This document shows, in pieces, positions 26,375 to 34,390 of a DNA stretch of 64,000 nt (within the stretch, counting starts at the first letter, position 1; each line of letters begins with the position of its first letter). Made by a program: the position numbers and the translations under genes. The notes under the pieces are model-generated. The model was given only the letters and a program-made list of their open reading frames with translations. It ran no database searches and was not told the origin of the DNA. The DNA is taken from assembly GCF_035978755.1 (NCBI RefSeq), contig NZ_CP108414.1, positions 8,122,001-8,186,000 of the forward strand, written 5' to 3'. The DNA is from Streptomyces sp. NBC_01298 (GTDB lineage: Bacteria; Actinomycetota; Actinomycetes; Streptomycetales; Streptomycetaceae).

Positions 26375-27326
26375 ACATCCGGGTGAAGTGTTCCCCGTAG
26401 TGGATCACCGACCCGTCCCCGCGGTCCTCACCGGTGTGAGCGAGGGGGCGGATCCGGGCGCCGAAGCGCGGCTCGTGGAAGTAGGCGAGGGCGTACCGCT
26501 CCCGGTCGGCCAGCCGCACCCGGTGCGGGGTCGACAGCAGCGCGCCGCCGGTCATGAACTGGAGGATGTCCCCGGGGAACACCGTCAGCACCCGCGCCAC
26601 GGGCCGTACGGCGCTCCAGCCGGGCCGCTCCTCGGCGAAGCCCGCCGTGCTCTCGCCCGGCAGCCAGTTGCGCGGGCGGTCCTCGCCCGTCACCGGAGGC
26701 CGTACGAAGAGACCGCCCACCTCGTCCTGTGCGGCGATCACCAGCAGCCCGTAGTCGGTGTGGGCGCCGATCCCGCGCTCCGCGGTGCGTTCGGCGGCGG
26801 GGAAGCGCAGCACCCGCATGTGGTGCCAGCCGCCGCGGGTCAGGCCCGCGAGCCGGTCGACGCCGGCCGGACCGAGGCCGAGCCCGAGGGCCACGAGCCG
26901 CAGCAGCCGCTCGCCGAGCCCGCCGACGCCCGCCAAGTAGGCCTCCATGGCCGCGCGGTAGCCGGGGGAGGGCCAGGGGACCGGACCGTGGCAGGGCAGG
27001 CCGTCGGCCGCGGCCGCGGGGATGTCGGGGGTGATGGTGAAGATCTCCGAGGCGTCCGGCCGCCCGTCCGTCACCTCCTCGCCCGAGGCGATGTACCCGC
27101 TGTACGAGGTGTCGTTGACGTACGCGGCCTTCTCCGCCGCGGGCCGGGCGAAGAAGCGCCGGCTCGCCGCCAGCGCGGCCCGCGTACGGGCCTCCTGCCG
27201 TCCGTCGACGGCCACTTGGAAGATCCCGTCGCGCTGCCAGGCGCGGACCATCGCCCCGCCGAGCATGATGTCCGCCGTCGTTCCCGTGATCCGAGCCGGC
27301 ACCCGGAACGTCGCGAGCTCGCCCAT
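26292..27326 (-). CDS. efe: 2-oxoglutarate/Fe(II) dioxygenase, predicted ethylene-forming enzyme
   Basis: A 344-residue protein that aligns along its whole length with my memory of Pseudomonas ethylene-forming enzyme, almost without gaps. The iron triad is H189, D191 (GAHTDYG) and H268 (STPHRV); R277 would bind 2-oxoglutarate. The arginine and cofactor pocket residues are also present: E84 and T86 (GEEVTDG), R171 (HHMRVLRFP), Y192, A198, F283, and R319/Y321 (MFMRCYP). The enzyme converts 2-oxoglutarate to ethylene and CO2 while hydroxylating L-arginine. The ATG at 27326 matches the family N-terminus ([10 protein letters not shown]). Activity is inferred from residues, not shown. Confidence 0.85.
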   Translation of the reverse strand: MGELATFRVPARITGTTADIMLGGAMVRAWQRDGIFQVAVDGRQEARTRAALAASRRFFARPAAEKAAYVNDTSYSGYIASGEEVTDGRPDASEIFTITPDIPAAAADGLPCHGPVPWPSPGYRAAMEAYLAGVGGLGERLLRLVALGLGLGPAGVDRLAGLTRGGWHHMRVLRFPAAERTAERGIGAHTDYGLLVIAAQDEVGGLFVRPPVTGEDRPRNWLPGESTAGFAEERPGWSAVRPVARVLTVFPGDILQFMTGGALLSTPHRVRLADRERYALAYFHEPRFGARIRPLAHTGEDRGDGSVIHYGEHFTRMFMRCYPQRATTRRIEAEGLLRALAGAR

Positions 27327-27370
27327 GTCCGTCCCCTCTCGAAGACTCCTTCGGAGCGCCCCGCCGAGAG

Positions 27371-27382
27371 CCCTTCCAAGGG
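27371..27382. repeat. small palindrome in the efe/csp intergenic region
   Basis: CCCTT-CC-AAGGG lies in the 223-base space between the dioxygenase start and the cold-shock gene. That space carries both promoters and the leader of the cold-shock mRNA; no clear -35/-10 pair stands out. Confidence 0.25.
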
Positions 27383-27549
27383 CCCCTGCGAAGGCCTGCT
27401 CCCCCGTTTCACGGACGGGCCGGAGAAAAGTTCGAATATCCGGAAGCACCCCGGTTGGCCGCGCTTGGCGTGTGCTCGGGCCGATCAATGGGCAGGATCG
27501 GGTCCGGCCGCGTGTGCGGCCGGTGGAACGTTGTGAAGGATCAGTACAG

Positions 27550-27756
27550 ATGGCAACTGGCATCGTGAAGTGGTTCAACTCGGAGAAGGGGTTCGGCTTC
27601 ATCCAGCAGGACGACGGTGGCCCCGACGTGTTCGTGCACTTCTCCGCAATCCAGACCACCGGCTTCAAGGAGCTGGCGGAAGGCGCGAAGGTCGAGTACG
27701 ACGTGACGCAGGGGCCGAAGGGACCCCAGGCGGAGCAGGTGGTCGCCATCGGGTAG
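27550..27756 (+). CDS. cold-shock domain protein
   Basis: A 68-residue CspA-type protein consisting only of the OB-fold cold-shock domain. RNP1 is KGFGFIQ and RNP2 is VFVHFSAI, and it begins [17 protein letters not shown], the common Streptomyces form. It binds single-stranded RNA or DNA and melts mRNA structure. GAAGGA precedes the ATG by a normal distance. A strong terminator follows within 30 bases, so it is transcribed alone. Confidence 0.96.
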   Translation: MATGIVKWFNSEKGFGFIQQDDGGPDVFVHFSAIQTTGFKELAEGAKVEYDVTQGPKGPQAEQVVAIG

Positions 27757-27782
27757 CACCACTTCACGCGCCCGGCCCGTGA

Positions 27783-27817
27783 CGTGAGCCCCGCCGGATC
27801 TTCCGGCGGGGCTCACG
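27783..27817 (+). terminator. strong terminator after the cold-shock gene
   Basis: CGTGAGCCCCGCCGG pairs perfectly over 15 bases with CCGGCGGGGCTCACG around the 5-base loop ATCTT. Confidence 0.85.
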
Positions 27818-27836
27818 CACGTCCGGGGCGGGCGGG

Positions 27837-27842
27837 TAGCGT
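27837..27842 (+). promoter_or_regulatory. probable -10 box of a leaderless transcript (kinase gene)
   Basis: TAGCGT ends 7 bases before the ATG at 27850, without a ribosome site between; this suggests a leaderless mRNA. Confidence 0.4.
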
Positions 27843-27849
27843 GGGCCGG

Positions 27850-28377
27850 ATGATGACCGGCACGCCGGACACCCGGCTGATCGTGCTGCGCGGCAATTCC
27901 GCCGCGGGCAAGTCCTCCGTGGCGGAGGGCATTCGAGACCGCCACGGCCGGGGCCTCGCGCTCGTGGGCCAGGACACCCTGCGCCGCGTCGTCCTGCGCG
28001 AGCCGGACACGCCCGGCGCGGCGAACATCGGACTCATCGGCAGCGTGGCGCGCTACGCGCTGGACCACGGCTTCCACGTGATCGTCGAGGGGATCCTCTA
28101 CGCCGACCGCTACGGCCCCATGCTCGACGCCCTGCGCCGGGCCCACCGCGGGCCGACCCACTTCTACTACCTCGACGTGCCGTTCGAGGAGACCCTGCGG
28201 CGGCACGCGGGCACACCGCGGGCGGCCGACTACGGCGAGGCGGAGCTGCGCGAGTGGTACCGGCCGCTCGACCTGCTGCCGGGCGACTGGGAGAGCGTCA
28301 TCGAGGCGGAGCACTCGCTGGAGGACACCGTCACCCGGGTCATGGCCGAGACCGGGCTGGCGGCCGAACACGGCTGA
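27850..28377 (+). CDS. P-loop kinase/phosphotransferase-like protein
   Basis: A 175-residue NTPase with the Walker A motif RGNSAAGKSSVAEGI at the N-terminus, a VGQDTLRRVVLRE strand, VIVEGILYADRYG and the lid-like FEETLRRHAGTPRA. The layout is that of small-molecule kinases of the AAA_33/zeta-like class. The substrate is unknown. The ATG at 27850 was chosen because the fold begins with RLIVLRGNS and a longer frame would run through the terminator. Confidence 0.82.
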   Translation: MMTGTPDTRLIVLRGNSAAGKSSVAEGIRDRHGRGLALVGQDTLRRVVLREPDTPGAANIGLIGSVARYALDHGFHVIVEGILYADRYGPMLDALRRAHRGPTHFYYLDVPFEETLRRHAGTPRAADYGEAELREWYRPLDLLPGDWESVIEAEHSLEDTVTRVMAETGLAAEHG

Positions 28378-28390
28378 ACCGCCGCGGACA

Positions 28391-28966
28391 TCACCCCGCC
28401 CGGTGCAGGGCGACGAGGAGCTGCCAGATCCGGTCCGCCAGCGCGGCCGGGTCCGTCAGGTCGGCGGGCAGGTCGCCGTGCAGCCAGTCCGCGAGCACGG
28501 CGGTGAAGGTGGCGGCCACGGCCGAAGCCACCAGCTCGGGGCGCGGGGCGCCCACCGCGGCGCGTTCGGCCCGGCTGCGCTCGCGCAGCTCCCGGTACAG
28601 GCGTTCGCCGAGCGGGCCGCCGCCACCAGGCAGGAGCAGGGTGCGGTAGAGCGGTGCCCGGTCGGCGGCGCCGCCCAGGAAGGCGGCCAGCGCGGCCGGG
28701 GGGCGGGCCGGGGGAAGCGCCGACGGATCCGTCTGCCAGGCGTGCAGGGCGTCGACCGCCGCGTGCACGACGTCGGCGCAGGCGTCCACCGCGAGCGCGG
28801 TGAGGTCCTCGTAGTGCAGGTAGAACGTGGCCCGGCCGACGCCCGCCCTGCGGACCACCGCCGAGACGCTGACCTCGCCGAGCGGCCCGTCCGCGCACTC
28901 CGCGAGGAGGCTCTCGCGCAGCCGGGCCTTGGTGCGGGCGGTGCGCGGGTCGGTGCGGGAGGTCAT
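28391..28966 (-). CDS. TetR-family transcriptional regulator
   Basis: A 191-residue repressor. The N-terminal helix-turn-helix reads RTKARLRESLLAECADG, then VSVSAVVRRAGVGRATFYLHY, residues about 10-55; the helical C-terminal domain carries the ligand pocket. The ATG at 28966 overlaps the stop of the DUF1304 gene (ATGA), so the two are one operon. The doubled inverted repeat at 29363-29411 upstream of that operon is the likely operator. Confidence 0.9.
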   Translation of the reverse strand: MTSRTDPRTARTKARLRESLLAECADGPLGEVSVSAVVRRAGVGRATFYLHYEDLTALAVDACADVVHAAVDALHAWQTDPSALPPARPPAALAAFLGGAADRAPLYRTLLLPGGGGPLGERLYRELRERSRAERAAVGAPRPELVASAVAATFTAVLADWLHGDLPADLTDPAALADRIWQLLVALHRAG

Positions 28967-29322
28967 CCGGCGAGCAGGGCCGCGCCCAGGGCGAGGGCGC
29001 CGGGCAGGGCCTGGGCGACGAGGATGCGGCGGTTGGCGGTCGCGGCCCCGTACACCCCGGCGACGATCACGCAGACGAGGAAGAAGATCTGCGTGGCGAG
29101 CGAGTCGATGACGAGCGACCAGACCAGGCCCGCGGCGAGGAACCCGTTGTAGAGGCCCTGGTTCGCGGCGAGCGGGGCGGTCAGGCGGGCCGTGTCGGCG
29201 TCGAAGCCGGACAGGGCGCGGCCGGGCGGCCGCTGCCACAGGAACATCTCCAGGACCAGGAAGTACGCGTGCAGTGCGGCGACGAGGCCGATGAGGATCG
29301 CTGCGACCGTGTGCACGGCCAC
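28963..29322 (-). CDS. DUF1304 family membrane protein
   Basis: A 119-residue protein with four transmembrane helices. The start AVHTVAAILIGLVAALHAYFLVLEMFLW, the middle AANQGLYNGFLAAGLVWSL and the tail VAGVYGAAT are the DUF1304 pattern. Function is unknown; such proteins often sit next to TetR regulators. It is first in a two-gene operon with the TetR gene. Confidence 0.9.
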   Translation of the reverse strand: MAVHTVAAILIGLVAALHAYFLVLEMFLWQRPPGRALSGFDADTARLTAPLAANQGLYNGFLAAGLVWSLVIDSLATQIFFLVCVIVAGVYGAATANRRILVAQALPGALALGAALLAG

Positions 29323-29362
29323 CTCCCGGAGGGGTCGGGGTGAGCGGAGGGTGGTCCCACCG

Positions 29363-29411
29363 ACTTCCTGGACGACTGTACAGGAACTTTCTGGGCAGGT
29401 GTACAGGAAGT
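29363..29411. promoter_or_regulatory. doubled 26-base operator between divergent units
   Basis: Two copies of ACTTYCTG-N10-CAGGAAST occur at 29363-29388 and 29386-29411, sharing three bases, with their centres 23 bases apart. The spacers (GACGACTGTA and GGCAGGTGTA) are related too. Lying between DUF1304-tetR and the BtrH-like gene, it probably binds two dimers of the TetR protein. Confidence 0.65.
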
Positions 29412-29441
29412 CAGGTAGCGGCCGGGGCTCCGCGGCGCGGC

Positions 29442-29447
29442 TACGCT
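29442..29447 (+). promoter_or_regulatory. probable -10 box of a leaderless transcript (BtrH-like gene)
   Basis: TACGCT ends 6 bases before the ATG at 29454. The -35 region would fall at the edge of the doubled operator, so repressor binding would block it. Confidence 0.4.
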
Positions 29448-29453
29448 GACCGC

Positions 29454-30488
29454 ATGACTGCGCACGTATATGAAGACTTCGCCCCCGGCACTCACCGCGA
29501 GGCCACGCTGATCCGGCACGCGCTCGGCAGCGTGCACGAAGAGGCCCTGGTCGCGGGCCTGGCGGGCGGTATCGGCTTCATGTACTTCGTGTTCGAGTAC
29601 GCCGGCCGGCCGCCGATGCCGACGATCGTCGCCCAGGCCCACCCGGACCCCTGGGTCCAGGTCGCCCTCGGCCGCCTGCGCATCCCGTACGAGGCCACGC
29701 GCAGCGCCAAGCCCCGCTGGAACCGGGTCGAGGCGGCCCTCGACGCCGGGGCGCCGGTGTTCTGCACCGTCGACCGGTCCGCCCTGCCGTGGCACGGCCC
29801 CGCGCCGATGGCCGAGCTGGCCGCCGCCGATCCGTACGTGGTGGCCGTCGTCGGCTACGACGGGGACACCTTCCAGGTCGACGACCCGGCGGCCGGTCTG
29901 GACGGCGCCGGAGCCCCGTACGCGATCGGCCGCGAGGAGTTCGGCGCGGCCTGGTCCGGGCACAAGAAGGGCCGCCACCAGATGGTGGTGACCACCGGAA
30001 AGCCCGCGGGCGAACCCGACCTGGACGCGGCGATCGCCGCCACGGTCTCCCGCCTCACCGGACCGGTCCTCGGCAACCACTTCGACGTCAACTTCGGCTT
30101 CTCCGGCATGGAGAGGTTCGCCGCGCAGCTGCGCGACACCAGCACCAAGACGGGCTGGGAGCGCCGCTTCGCCACCCCCGAGGCCCTCGCCGTGGGCACG
30201 CGGCGGCTGTACGCGTGTCTGGAGGAGGAGTGGACCGCCCCGGGTGCCACCCGGCCGCTGTACGCGGACTTCCTCGACCTCGCCGGGCACGGCGGGGCGG
30301 CCGCGCTCTTCCGCGACTCCGGGCGGCAGTGGTCACGGCTCGCCGAGCTGGCCCGTACGGCCGACCCCGAAGCGGACGCCGCGGGACGGCGGGAGCTCTT
30401 CGACGCCTGCGCCGGGCTCGTGGACGACGCCCTGGTGCTGGAGCGGCGGGCGGTCGCGTCGCTGCCGCAGCCGGCGCCCTCCGAGTAA
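29454..30488 (+). CDS. BtrH N-terminal and DUF4872 domain protein
   Basis: A 344-residue protein. Residues about 8-130 are BtrH-like (a peptidase C39-related fold): GTHREATLIRHALG, LAGGIGFMYFVFEYAG, APVFCTVDRSALPWHG and VVAVVGYDGDTFQVDDPA. The remainder is helical DUF4872. In butirosin biosynthesis BtrH is an acyltransferase; here the position where BtrH-type proteins would have a nucleophilic Cys (H-C-E-T) reads H-R-E-A, so catalysis by that route is doubtful. No antibiotic genes flank it. The promoter is divergent from DUF1304-tetR across the doubled operator. Confidence 0.8.
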   Translation: MTAHVYEDFAPGTHREATLIRHALGSVHEEALVAGLAGGIGFMYFVFEYAGRPPMPTIVAQAHPDPWVQVALGRLRIPYEATRSAKPRWNRVEAALDAGAPVFCTVDRSALPWHGPAPMAELAAADPYVVAVVGYDGDTFQVDDPAAGLDGAGAPYAIGREEFGAAWSGHKKGRHQMVVTTGKPAGEPDLDAAIAATVSRLTGPVLGNHFDVNFGFSGMERFAAQLRDTSTKTGWERRFATPEALAVGTRRLYACLEEEWTAPGATRPLYADFLDLAGHGGAAALFRDSGRQWSRLAELARTADPEADAAGRRELFDACAGLVDDALVLERRAVASLPQPAPSE

Positions 30489-30553
30489 CGGCGGCGCGGG
30501 GGCGCGGCGGCGCGGGGGTGCGAGGGCGCGTCAAAGGTGGAGTCGCTCAATTT

Positions 30554-30583
30554 TTGACGCGGTGAAACCTCGGGGCGTACGGT
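30554..30583 (+). promoter_or_regulatory. sigma-70-type promoter of the antiporter gene
   Basis: TTGACG (30554-30559) and TACGGT (30578-30583) are separated by 18 bases, a good HrdB-type promoter 43 bases upstream of the ATG at 30626. Confidence 0.65.
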
Positions 30584-30625
30584 GGACAAATCGTCCCCGA
30601 GCACCCCTAAGGCCCTGTACCGCGC

Positions 30626-32371
30626 ATGGAAATGACCCTCGTCTCGATCGTCGGCGTCAGCAGCATCGTCGCCGTCGCCGCCTTCTCGAAGCGGCTCGGC
30701 CTCGCGGCCCCGCTGAGCCTGGTGGTCGTCGGCATCGCCCTCAGCTTCGTACCGGGCGTGCCGGCGCTCGCCGTCGAGCCGGAGTGGGTCCTCGCGGGCG
30801 TGCTGCCACCACTGCTCTACTCCACGGCCGTGAACATGCCCGCGTCCGACTTCCGCCGCAACATCAAGGCGATCAGCGGTCTCGCGGTGCTGCTCGTGGC
30901 CGTCACCACCCTCGGTGCGGGCTGGCTCTTCCACTGGCTCATGCCCGGCCTCGGCTGGCCCGCCGCCTTCGCCCTCGGCGCCGTGGTCAGCCCCACCGAC
31001 GCGGTCGCCGCGACCTCCATGGGCAAACAGCTCGGGCTTCCGTCACGGCTGCTGACCATGCTGGAGGGCGAGGGGCTCGTCAACGACGCCTCCGCGCTGG
31101 TCCTGCTGCGCTCCGCGATCGCGGCCATGGCCGGAACGGTCTCCCTGGCCGGGGTCGCCGGGAACTTCCTCTTCTCCGTGGCCCTGGCCACCGCCGTCGG
31201 CCTCGTCGTGGGCCTCGTCAACGTGCGGGTCCGTGCGCTGCTCAAGGACAGCCTGCTGAACACCGCGATCTCCTTCGTCGTACCGTTCGTCGCCTTCCTT
31301 CCGGCCGAGGAGTTCCACGCCTCCGGTGTCCTCGCGGTGGTCGTCGCGGGGCTGGTCACCGGCCACCAGGCCCCGCGCTTCCTCAGCGCCCAGGACCGGC
31401 TGGCCGAGGCCATGAACTGGCGCACCCTCGCCTTCCTGCTCGAAAGCGCGATCTTCCTCCTGATGGGACTCGGCCTCAAGGGCCTCCTCGACGAGGTCGC
31501 CGCGGACGGGCTCAGCGCCTGGCGCGCCCTGTTCATCGGCCTCGCGGCAGCCGCGCTGGTGATCGTGGCGCGCATGGTGTTCGTCGCCCCGCTCATCGCC
31601 TCGCTGCGCAAGGACGCGCAGCGGGCCGCCGCGAGCAAGCCGCGGCTCGACTGGCTGATGGACCGGCTCGGAGCCCCGGAGTCCGAGCAGCCGGCCAATC
31701 CGCTGCGCCCCCGCAGGGAGCTGACGCCCCGCCGCAGGGAGCAGATGAAGGAACGCGTCACCCGGGCCTCGGCCGACGTCGACTTCAAGGTCAACGAGAG
31801 CCTCGGCTGGCGCAGCGGCGTGGCCCTGGCCTGGGCCGGGATGCGCGGGGCGATCACGGTCGCCGCGGCCCAGACCCTGCCCGAGGACACCCCGTACCGC
31901 CCCCAGTTGCTGCTCATCGCCTTCGTGGTCGCCACCACGACCCTGTTGCTCCAGGGCCTGACCCTGCCCGCCGTCATCCGGTCGGTGAAGATCTCCGGCG
32001 ACGACCCGGTCCGCTTCCAGGAGGAGTACCGGAGGCTGCTGGAAGAGGTCGCCGAGGCCGGCCGGGCCGTACTGGAGGAGCCCGGCCTCGTACGGGGCGA
32101 CGGCAGTCCGTACGCGCCGGAGGTCCTCGCGAAGGTCCGCGAGGACGCCCGGCTGGACCGGAAGGACGAGGCCGCCGCCGTCCCCGCGATCGACGGAGCC
32201 CGTGAGCAGTACGTGGACCTGCGGCTCGGCGTGATCGCGGCCTCGCGGGACGCCGTGCTGGCCGCCCGCTCGACCGGGGTCTACAGCTCGCAGGCCATCA
32301 ACCAGGCACAGCGGGGGCTGGACCTGGACGAGGCCATGTTCCAGAGGCTCAGCGCCACCGCCGGGCACTGA
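30626..32371 (+). CDS. Na+/H+ antiporter, CPA1 family
   Basis: A 581-residue transporter with about 12 transmembrane helices in the first 420 residues. The ion-binding region reads GAVVSPTDAVAATSMG, then LLTMLEGEGLVNDASALVL (the ND pair of CPA1 antiporters). WAGMRGAITVAAAQTLP is the conserved late helix. The last 150 residues are a charged cytosolic tail, as usual for bacterial CPA1 members, and may regulate transport. It exchanges Na+ or K+ for protons at the plasma membrane. Confidence 0.93.
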   Translation: MEMTLVSIVGVSSIVAVAAFSKRLGLAAPLSLVVVGIALSFVPGVPALAVEPEWVLAGVLPPLLYSTAVNMPASDFRRNIKAISGLAVLLVAVTTLGAGWLFHWLMPGLGWPAAFALGAVVSPTDAVAATSMGKQLGLPSRLLTMLEGEGLVNDASALVLLRSAIAAMAGTVSLAGVAGNFLFSVALATAVGLVVGLVNVRVRALLKDSLLNTAISFVVPFVAFLPAEEFHASGVLAVVVAGLVTGHQAPRFLSAQDRLAEAMNWRTLAFLLESAIFLLMGLGLKGLLDEVAADGLSAWRALFIGLAAAALVIVARMVFVAPLIASLRKDAQRAAASKPRLDWLMDRLGAPESEQPANPLRPRRELTPRRREQMKERVTRASADVDFKVNESLGWRSGVALAWAGMRGAITVAAAQTLPEDTPYRPQLLLIAFVVATTTLLLQGLTLPAVIRSVKISGDDPVRFQEEYRRLLEEVAEAGRAVLEEPGLVRGDGSPYAPEVLAKVREDARLDRKDEAAAVPAIDGAREQYVDLRLGVIAASRDAVLAARSTGVYSSQAINQAQRGLDLDEAMFQRLSATAGH

Positions 32372-32414
32372 ACCACGCCGCAGGGCACTGAACCGACGCC
32401 GCCGGGCACTGAAC
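32354..32414. repeat. 20/21-base tandem repeat spanning the antiporter stop codon
   Basis: GCCGGGCACTGAACC-type units occur three times, with TGAs at 32369, 32389 and 32410. The first is the antiporter stop. Confidence 0.75.
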
Positions 32415-32415
32415 C

Positions 32416-32447
32416 GCCGCCGGAGGGACTTCTCGAACTCCGGCGGC
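32416..32447. terminator. hairpin between antiporter and ferredoxin genes
   Basis: GCCGCCGGAG pairs perfectly with CTCCGGCGGC around a 12-base loop, 6 bases from the ferredoxin stop; it serves both convergent transcripts. Confidence 0.7.
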
Positions 32448-32453
32448 TCTCGC

Positions 32454-32660
32454 TCAGGCCCCTTCGACCTTGATCGCCGACACCGGGCAGGCCCGGGCGG
32501 CCTCCCGCAGCAGCGGGCTGCCGGCGCCGTCCTCGCGCCCCGGCAGCAGGGCGCCGAAGCCGTCCTCGTCCTGGGTGAACACGGCCGGGGCGGTCAGGGC
32601 GCACTGCCCGGCCCCGATGCACCGGTCCGTGTCCACGGAGACCCGGGTCACCCGGCTCAC
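32454..32660 (-). CDS. 3Fe-4S ferredoxin
   Basis: A 68-residue ferredoxin with Cys14 and Cys20 in CIGAGQC and a third Cys in ARACPVSAI. The usual second Cys of a 4Fe-4S site is absent (C-x2-A-x2-C), as in the 3Fe-4S ferredoxins that feed electrons to Streptomyces P450s. The start is the GTG at 32660, which overlaps the P450 stop (GTGA); an adjacent GTG one codon earlier is possible. It is the electron donor for the upstream P450. Confidence 0.92.
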   Translation of the reverse strand: MSRVTRVSVDTDRCIGAGQCALTAPAVFTQDEDGFGALLPGREDGAGSPLLREAARACPVSAIKVEGA

Positions 32661-33847
32661 CACGTCACGGGGAGTTCGAGCATGCCCTGGACGGTGTCCC
32701 CGGGCTTGAAGGGGATCCGGTCCGGATCCGCCGCCAGCCGCAGGCCGGGGAGCCGTTCGAAGAGGGTGCCGAGCGCGATCTCCATCTCGGCGCGGGCCAG
32801 GTTCTGGCCCAGACACTGGTGGATGCCGAAGCCGAAGGCCAGATGGTGCCGGGTCGGCCGGTGCCAGTCCAGGGTGTCGGGCTCCGCGAAGACGCTCTCG
32901 TCGCGGTTGATCACGGAGGTGGAGAAGATCACCCCGTCATCGGCGCGGACCGTCACCCCGCCGATCTCGATGTCCTCGGCCGCCACCCGGAGCATGCCGT
33001 CCGCGATCGACAGGAACCGCATCAGCTCCTCCACCGCCGCCGGCAGCAGCGACGGATCGGCGCGCAGCTCGTCCAGCTGCTCGGGGTGGCTGAGCAGGGT
33101 GAACGTGCCCAGCGAGATCATGTTGGCCGTGGTCTCGTGCCCCGCGACGAGCAGGATCGCGGCCAGCGAGACCAACTCCTCCACATCGGTCTCGCCGGTC
33201 TCCAGCCGCCGCGCGATCAGCTCGTCCAGGAGCCCCTCGCCCGGATGCCCGCGCTTGTGGCCGATCAGCTCGCGCAGATAGCCGTCCAGCTGTTCCCGGG
33301 CGTCCTCGACATCGGCGAGTTCGGGGCCGCGCAGCAGCCGCCGGGACCGGCTCTCGAAGAACTCGTGGTCCGCGTACGGGACTCCGAGCAGGGCGCAGAT
33401 CACCATCGACGGCACCGGCAGGGCGAAGGCGCCGACCAGTTCCGCGCCGGGCCCGGCTGCGAGCATCCCGTCGATCAGCCGGTCCACGGTCTCCTGGATC
33501 CGGGGGCGCAGGGCCGCCGTGCGCCCCAGCGAGAAGCTCGGGATCAGCATCCGGCGCTGGGTGTTGTGGACGGGGTCGTCGACGCCGAGCAGGGCGGCGC
33601 GCCGGTTGCTCAGGCCTTTGAACCGCCTGGTGGGGGCGGGGAAGGAGAGGTTCTGCCGGTCGGCGGAGAGCCGGCCGTCGGAGAGCAGGGCGCGCGCCTC
33701 GGCGTGCCCGGAGACCACCCACACGGAGCGGCCGTCGAAGAGGGTGACCCGGGAGAGCGGCCGGCCCGTCCGCAGCGGTTCGTAGGCCGCCGGCGGGTGG
33801 TAGGGACAGGTTCGGTCCTGGGGGAAGGCAATGGTCTTCTCGGACAT
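32657..33847 (-). CDS. cytochrome P450, CYP105-like
   Basis: A 396-residue P450: I-helix AGHETTANM, K-helix ExxR in EELMR, and heme-binding FGFGIHQCLGQNLARAE. The sequence around the I-helix and the C-terminal PFKPGDTVQGMLELPVTW are typical of CYP105. Members oxidise macrolides, vitamin D, sulfonylureas and other xenobiotics. It forms a coupled operon with the ferredoxin; no ferredoxin reductase is nearby. The ATG at 33847 begins the MSEKTIAFPQDRTCPYHPP leader usual in this family. Confidence 0.93.
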   Translation of the reverse strand: MSEKTIAFPQDRTCPYHPPAAYEPLRTGRPLSRVTLFDGRSVWVVSGHAEARALLSDGRLSADRQNLSFPAPTRRFKGLSNRRAALLGVDDPVHNTQRRMLIPSFSLGRTAALRPRIQETVDRLIDGMLAAGPGAELVGAFALPVPSMVICALLGVPYADHEFFESRSRRLLRGPELADVEDAREQLDGYLRELIGHKRGHPGEGLLDELIARRLETGETDVEELVSLAAILLVAGHETTANMISLGTFTLLSHPEQLDELRADPSLLPAAVEELMRFLSIADGMLRVAAEDIEIGGVTVRADDGVIFSTSVINRDESVFAEPDTLDWHRPTRHHLAFGFGIHQCLGQNLARAEMEIALGTLFERLPGLRLAADPDRIPFKPGDTVQGMLELPVTW

Positions 33848-33957
33848 GCAGCACCTCGCACGCGATGGTTCCGTTTCGCCGGAATCCATTACATGCCTCA
33901 GGCACCTATCCGATCCATGTGACTTTCGGCCAGATCGCGTACCTTCGCCCGGACGGC

Positions 33958-34296
33958 TCAGAGGTGAGCGTCGAGGAACGCTCGGAGCCCCTCCGCCGTC
34001 ATCGGCCCCGCCTGCGTCGCCACCGGCTCGCCGCCCGTGATGAGCACGGCCGTCGGGGCGCCCGTCACCTCGTACCGCTTGGTCTGCGTGGGGCAGCGGG
34101 TGATGTCCACACGCACCGCCGTCAGCCGGGTCCCGTACTCCTGCGCCAGTGCGGCGACGGCCGAGTCCATCGCGCGGCACGGCTCCAGGGCCTTGGGCCA
34201 GCTGCCGCAGAAGTAGGCGAGCACCGGCCCGTCCGTCATGCCGAGGATGAAGTCGAACTCCTGGTCCTCCAGTGGCTGGTGTACCCGACGTGCCAT
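33958..34296 (-). CDS. thioredoxin-family protein with altered active site
   Basis: A 112-residue thioredoxin fold: VLAYFCGSWPKALEPCRAMD, an RLTAVRVDITRCPTQTKRY strand-helix, cis-Pro in VTGAPTAVLI, and a final helix AEGLRAFLDAHL. The canonical W-C-G-P-C is replaced by A-L-E-P-C, so the nucleophilic Cys is lost while the second (C40) stays; another Cys (C30) lies ten residues earlier. It cannot act as an ordinary disulfide reductase. A C30-C40 disulfide or a binding role is possible. Confidence 0.82.
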   Translation of the reverse strand: MARRVHQPLEDQEFDFILGMTDGPVLAYFCGSWPKALEPCRAMDSAVAALAQEYGTRLTAVRVDITRCPTQTKRYEVTGAPTAVLITGGEPVATQAGPMTAEGLRAFLDAHL

Positions 34297-34390
34297 GGGT
34301 GGTGCTCCGCTTCGTGTGCCGTGCGATCCGAACGGCTCCCATCATCGCCGCTCGGGCCCGTTGTCAGTGCCGTCTGTGAAGCTGACCGGT

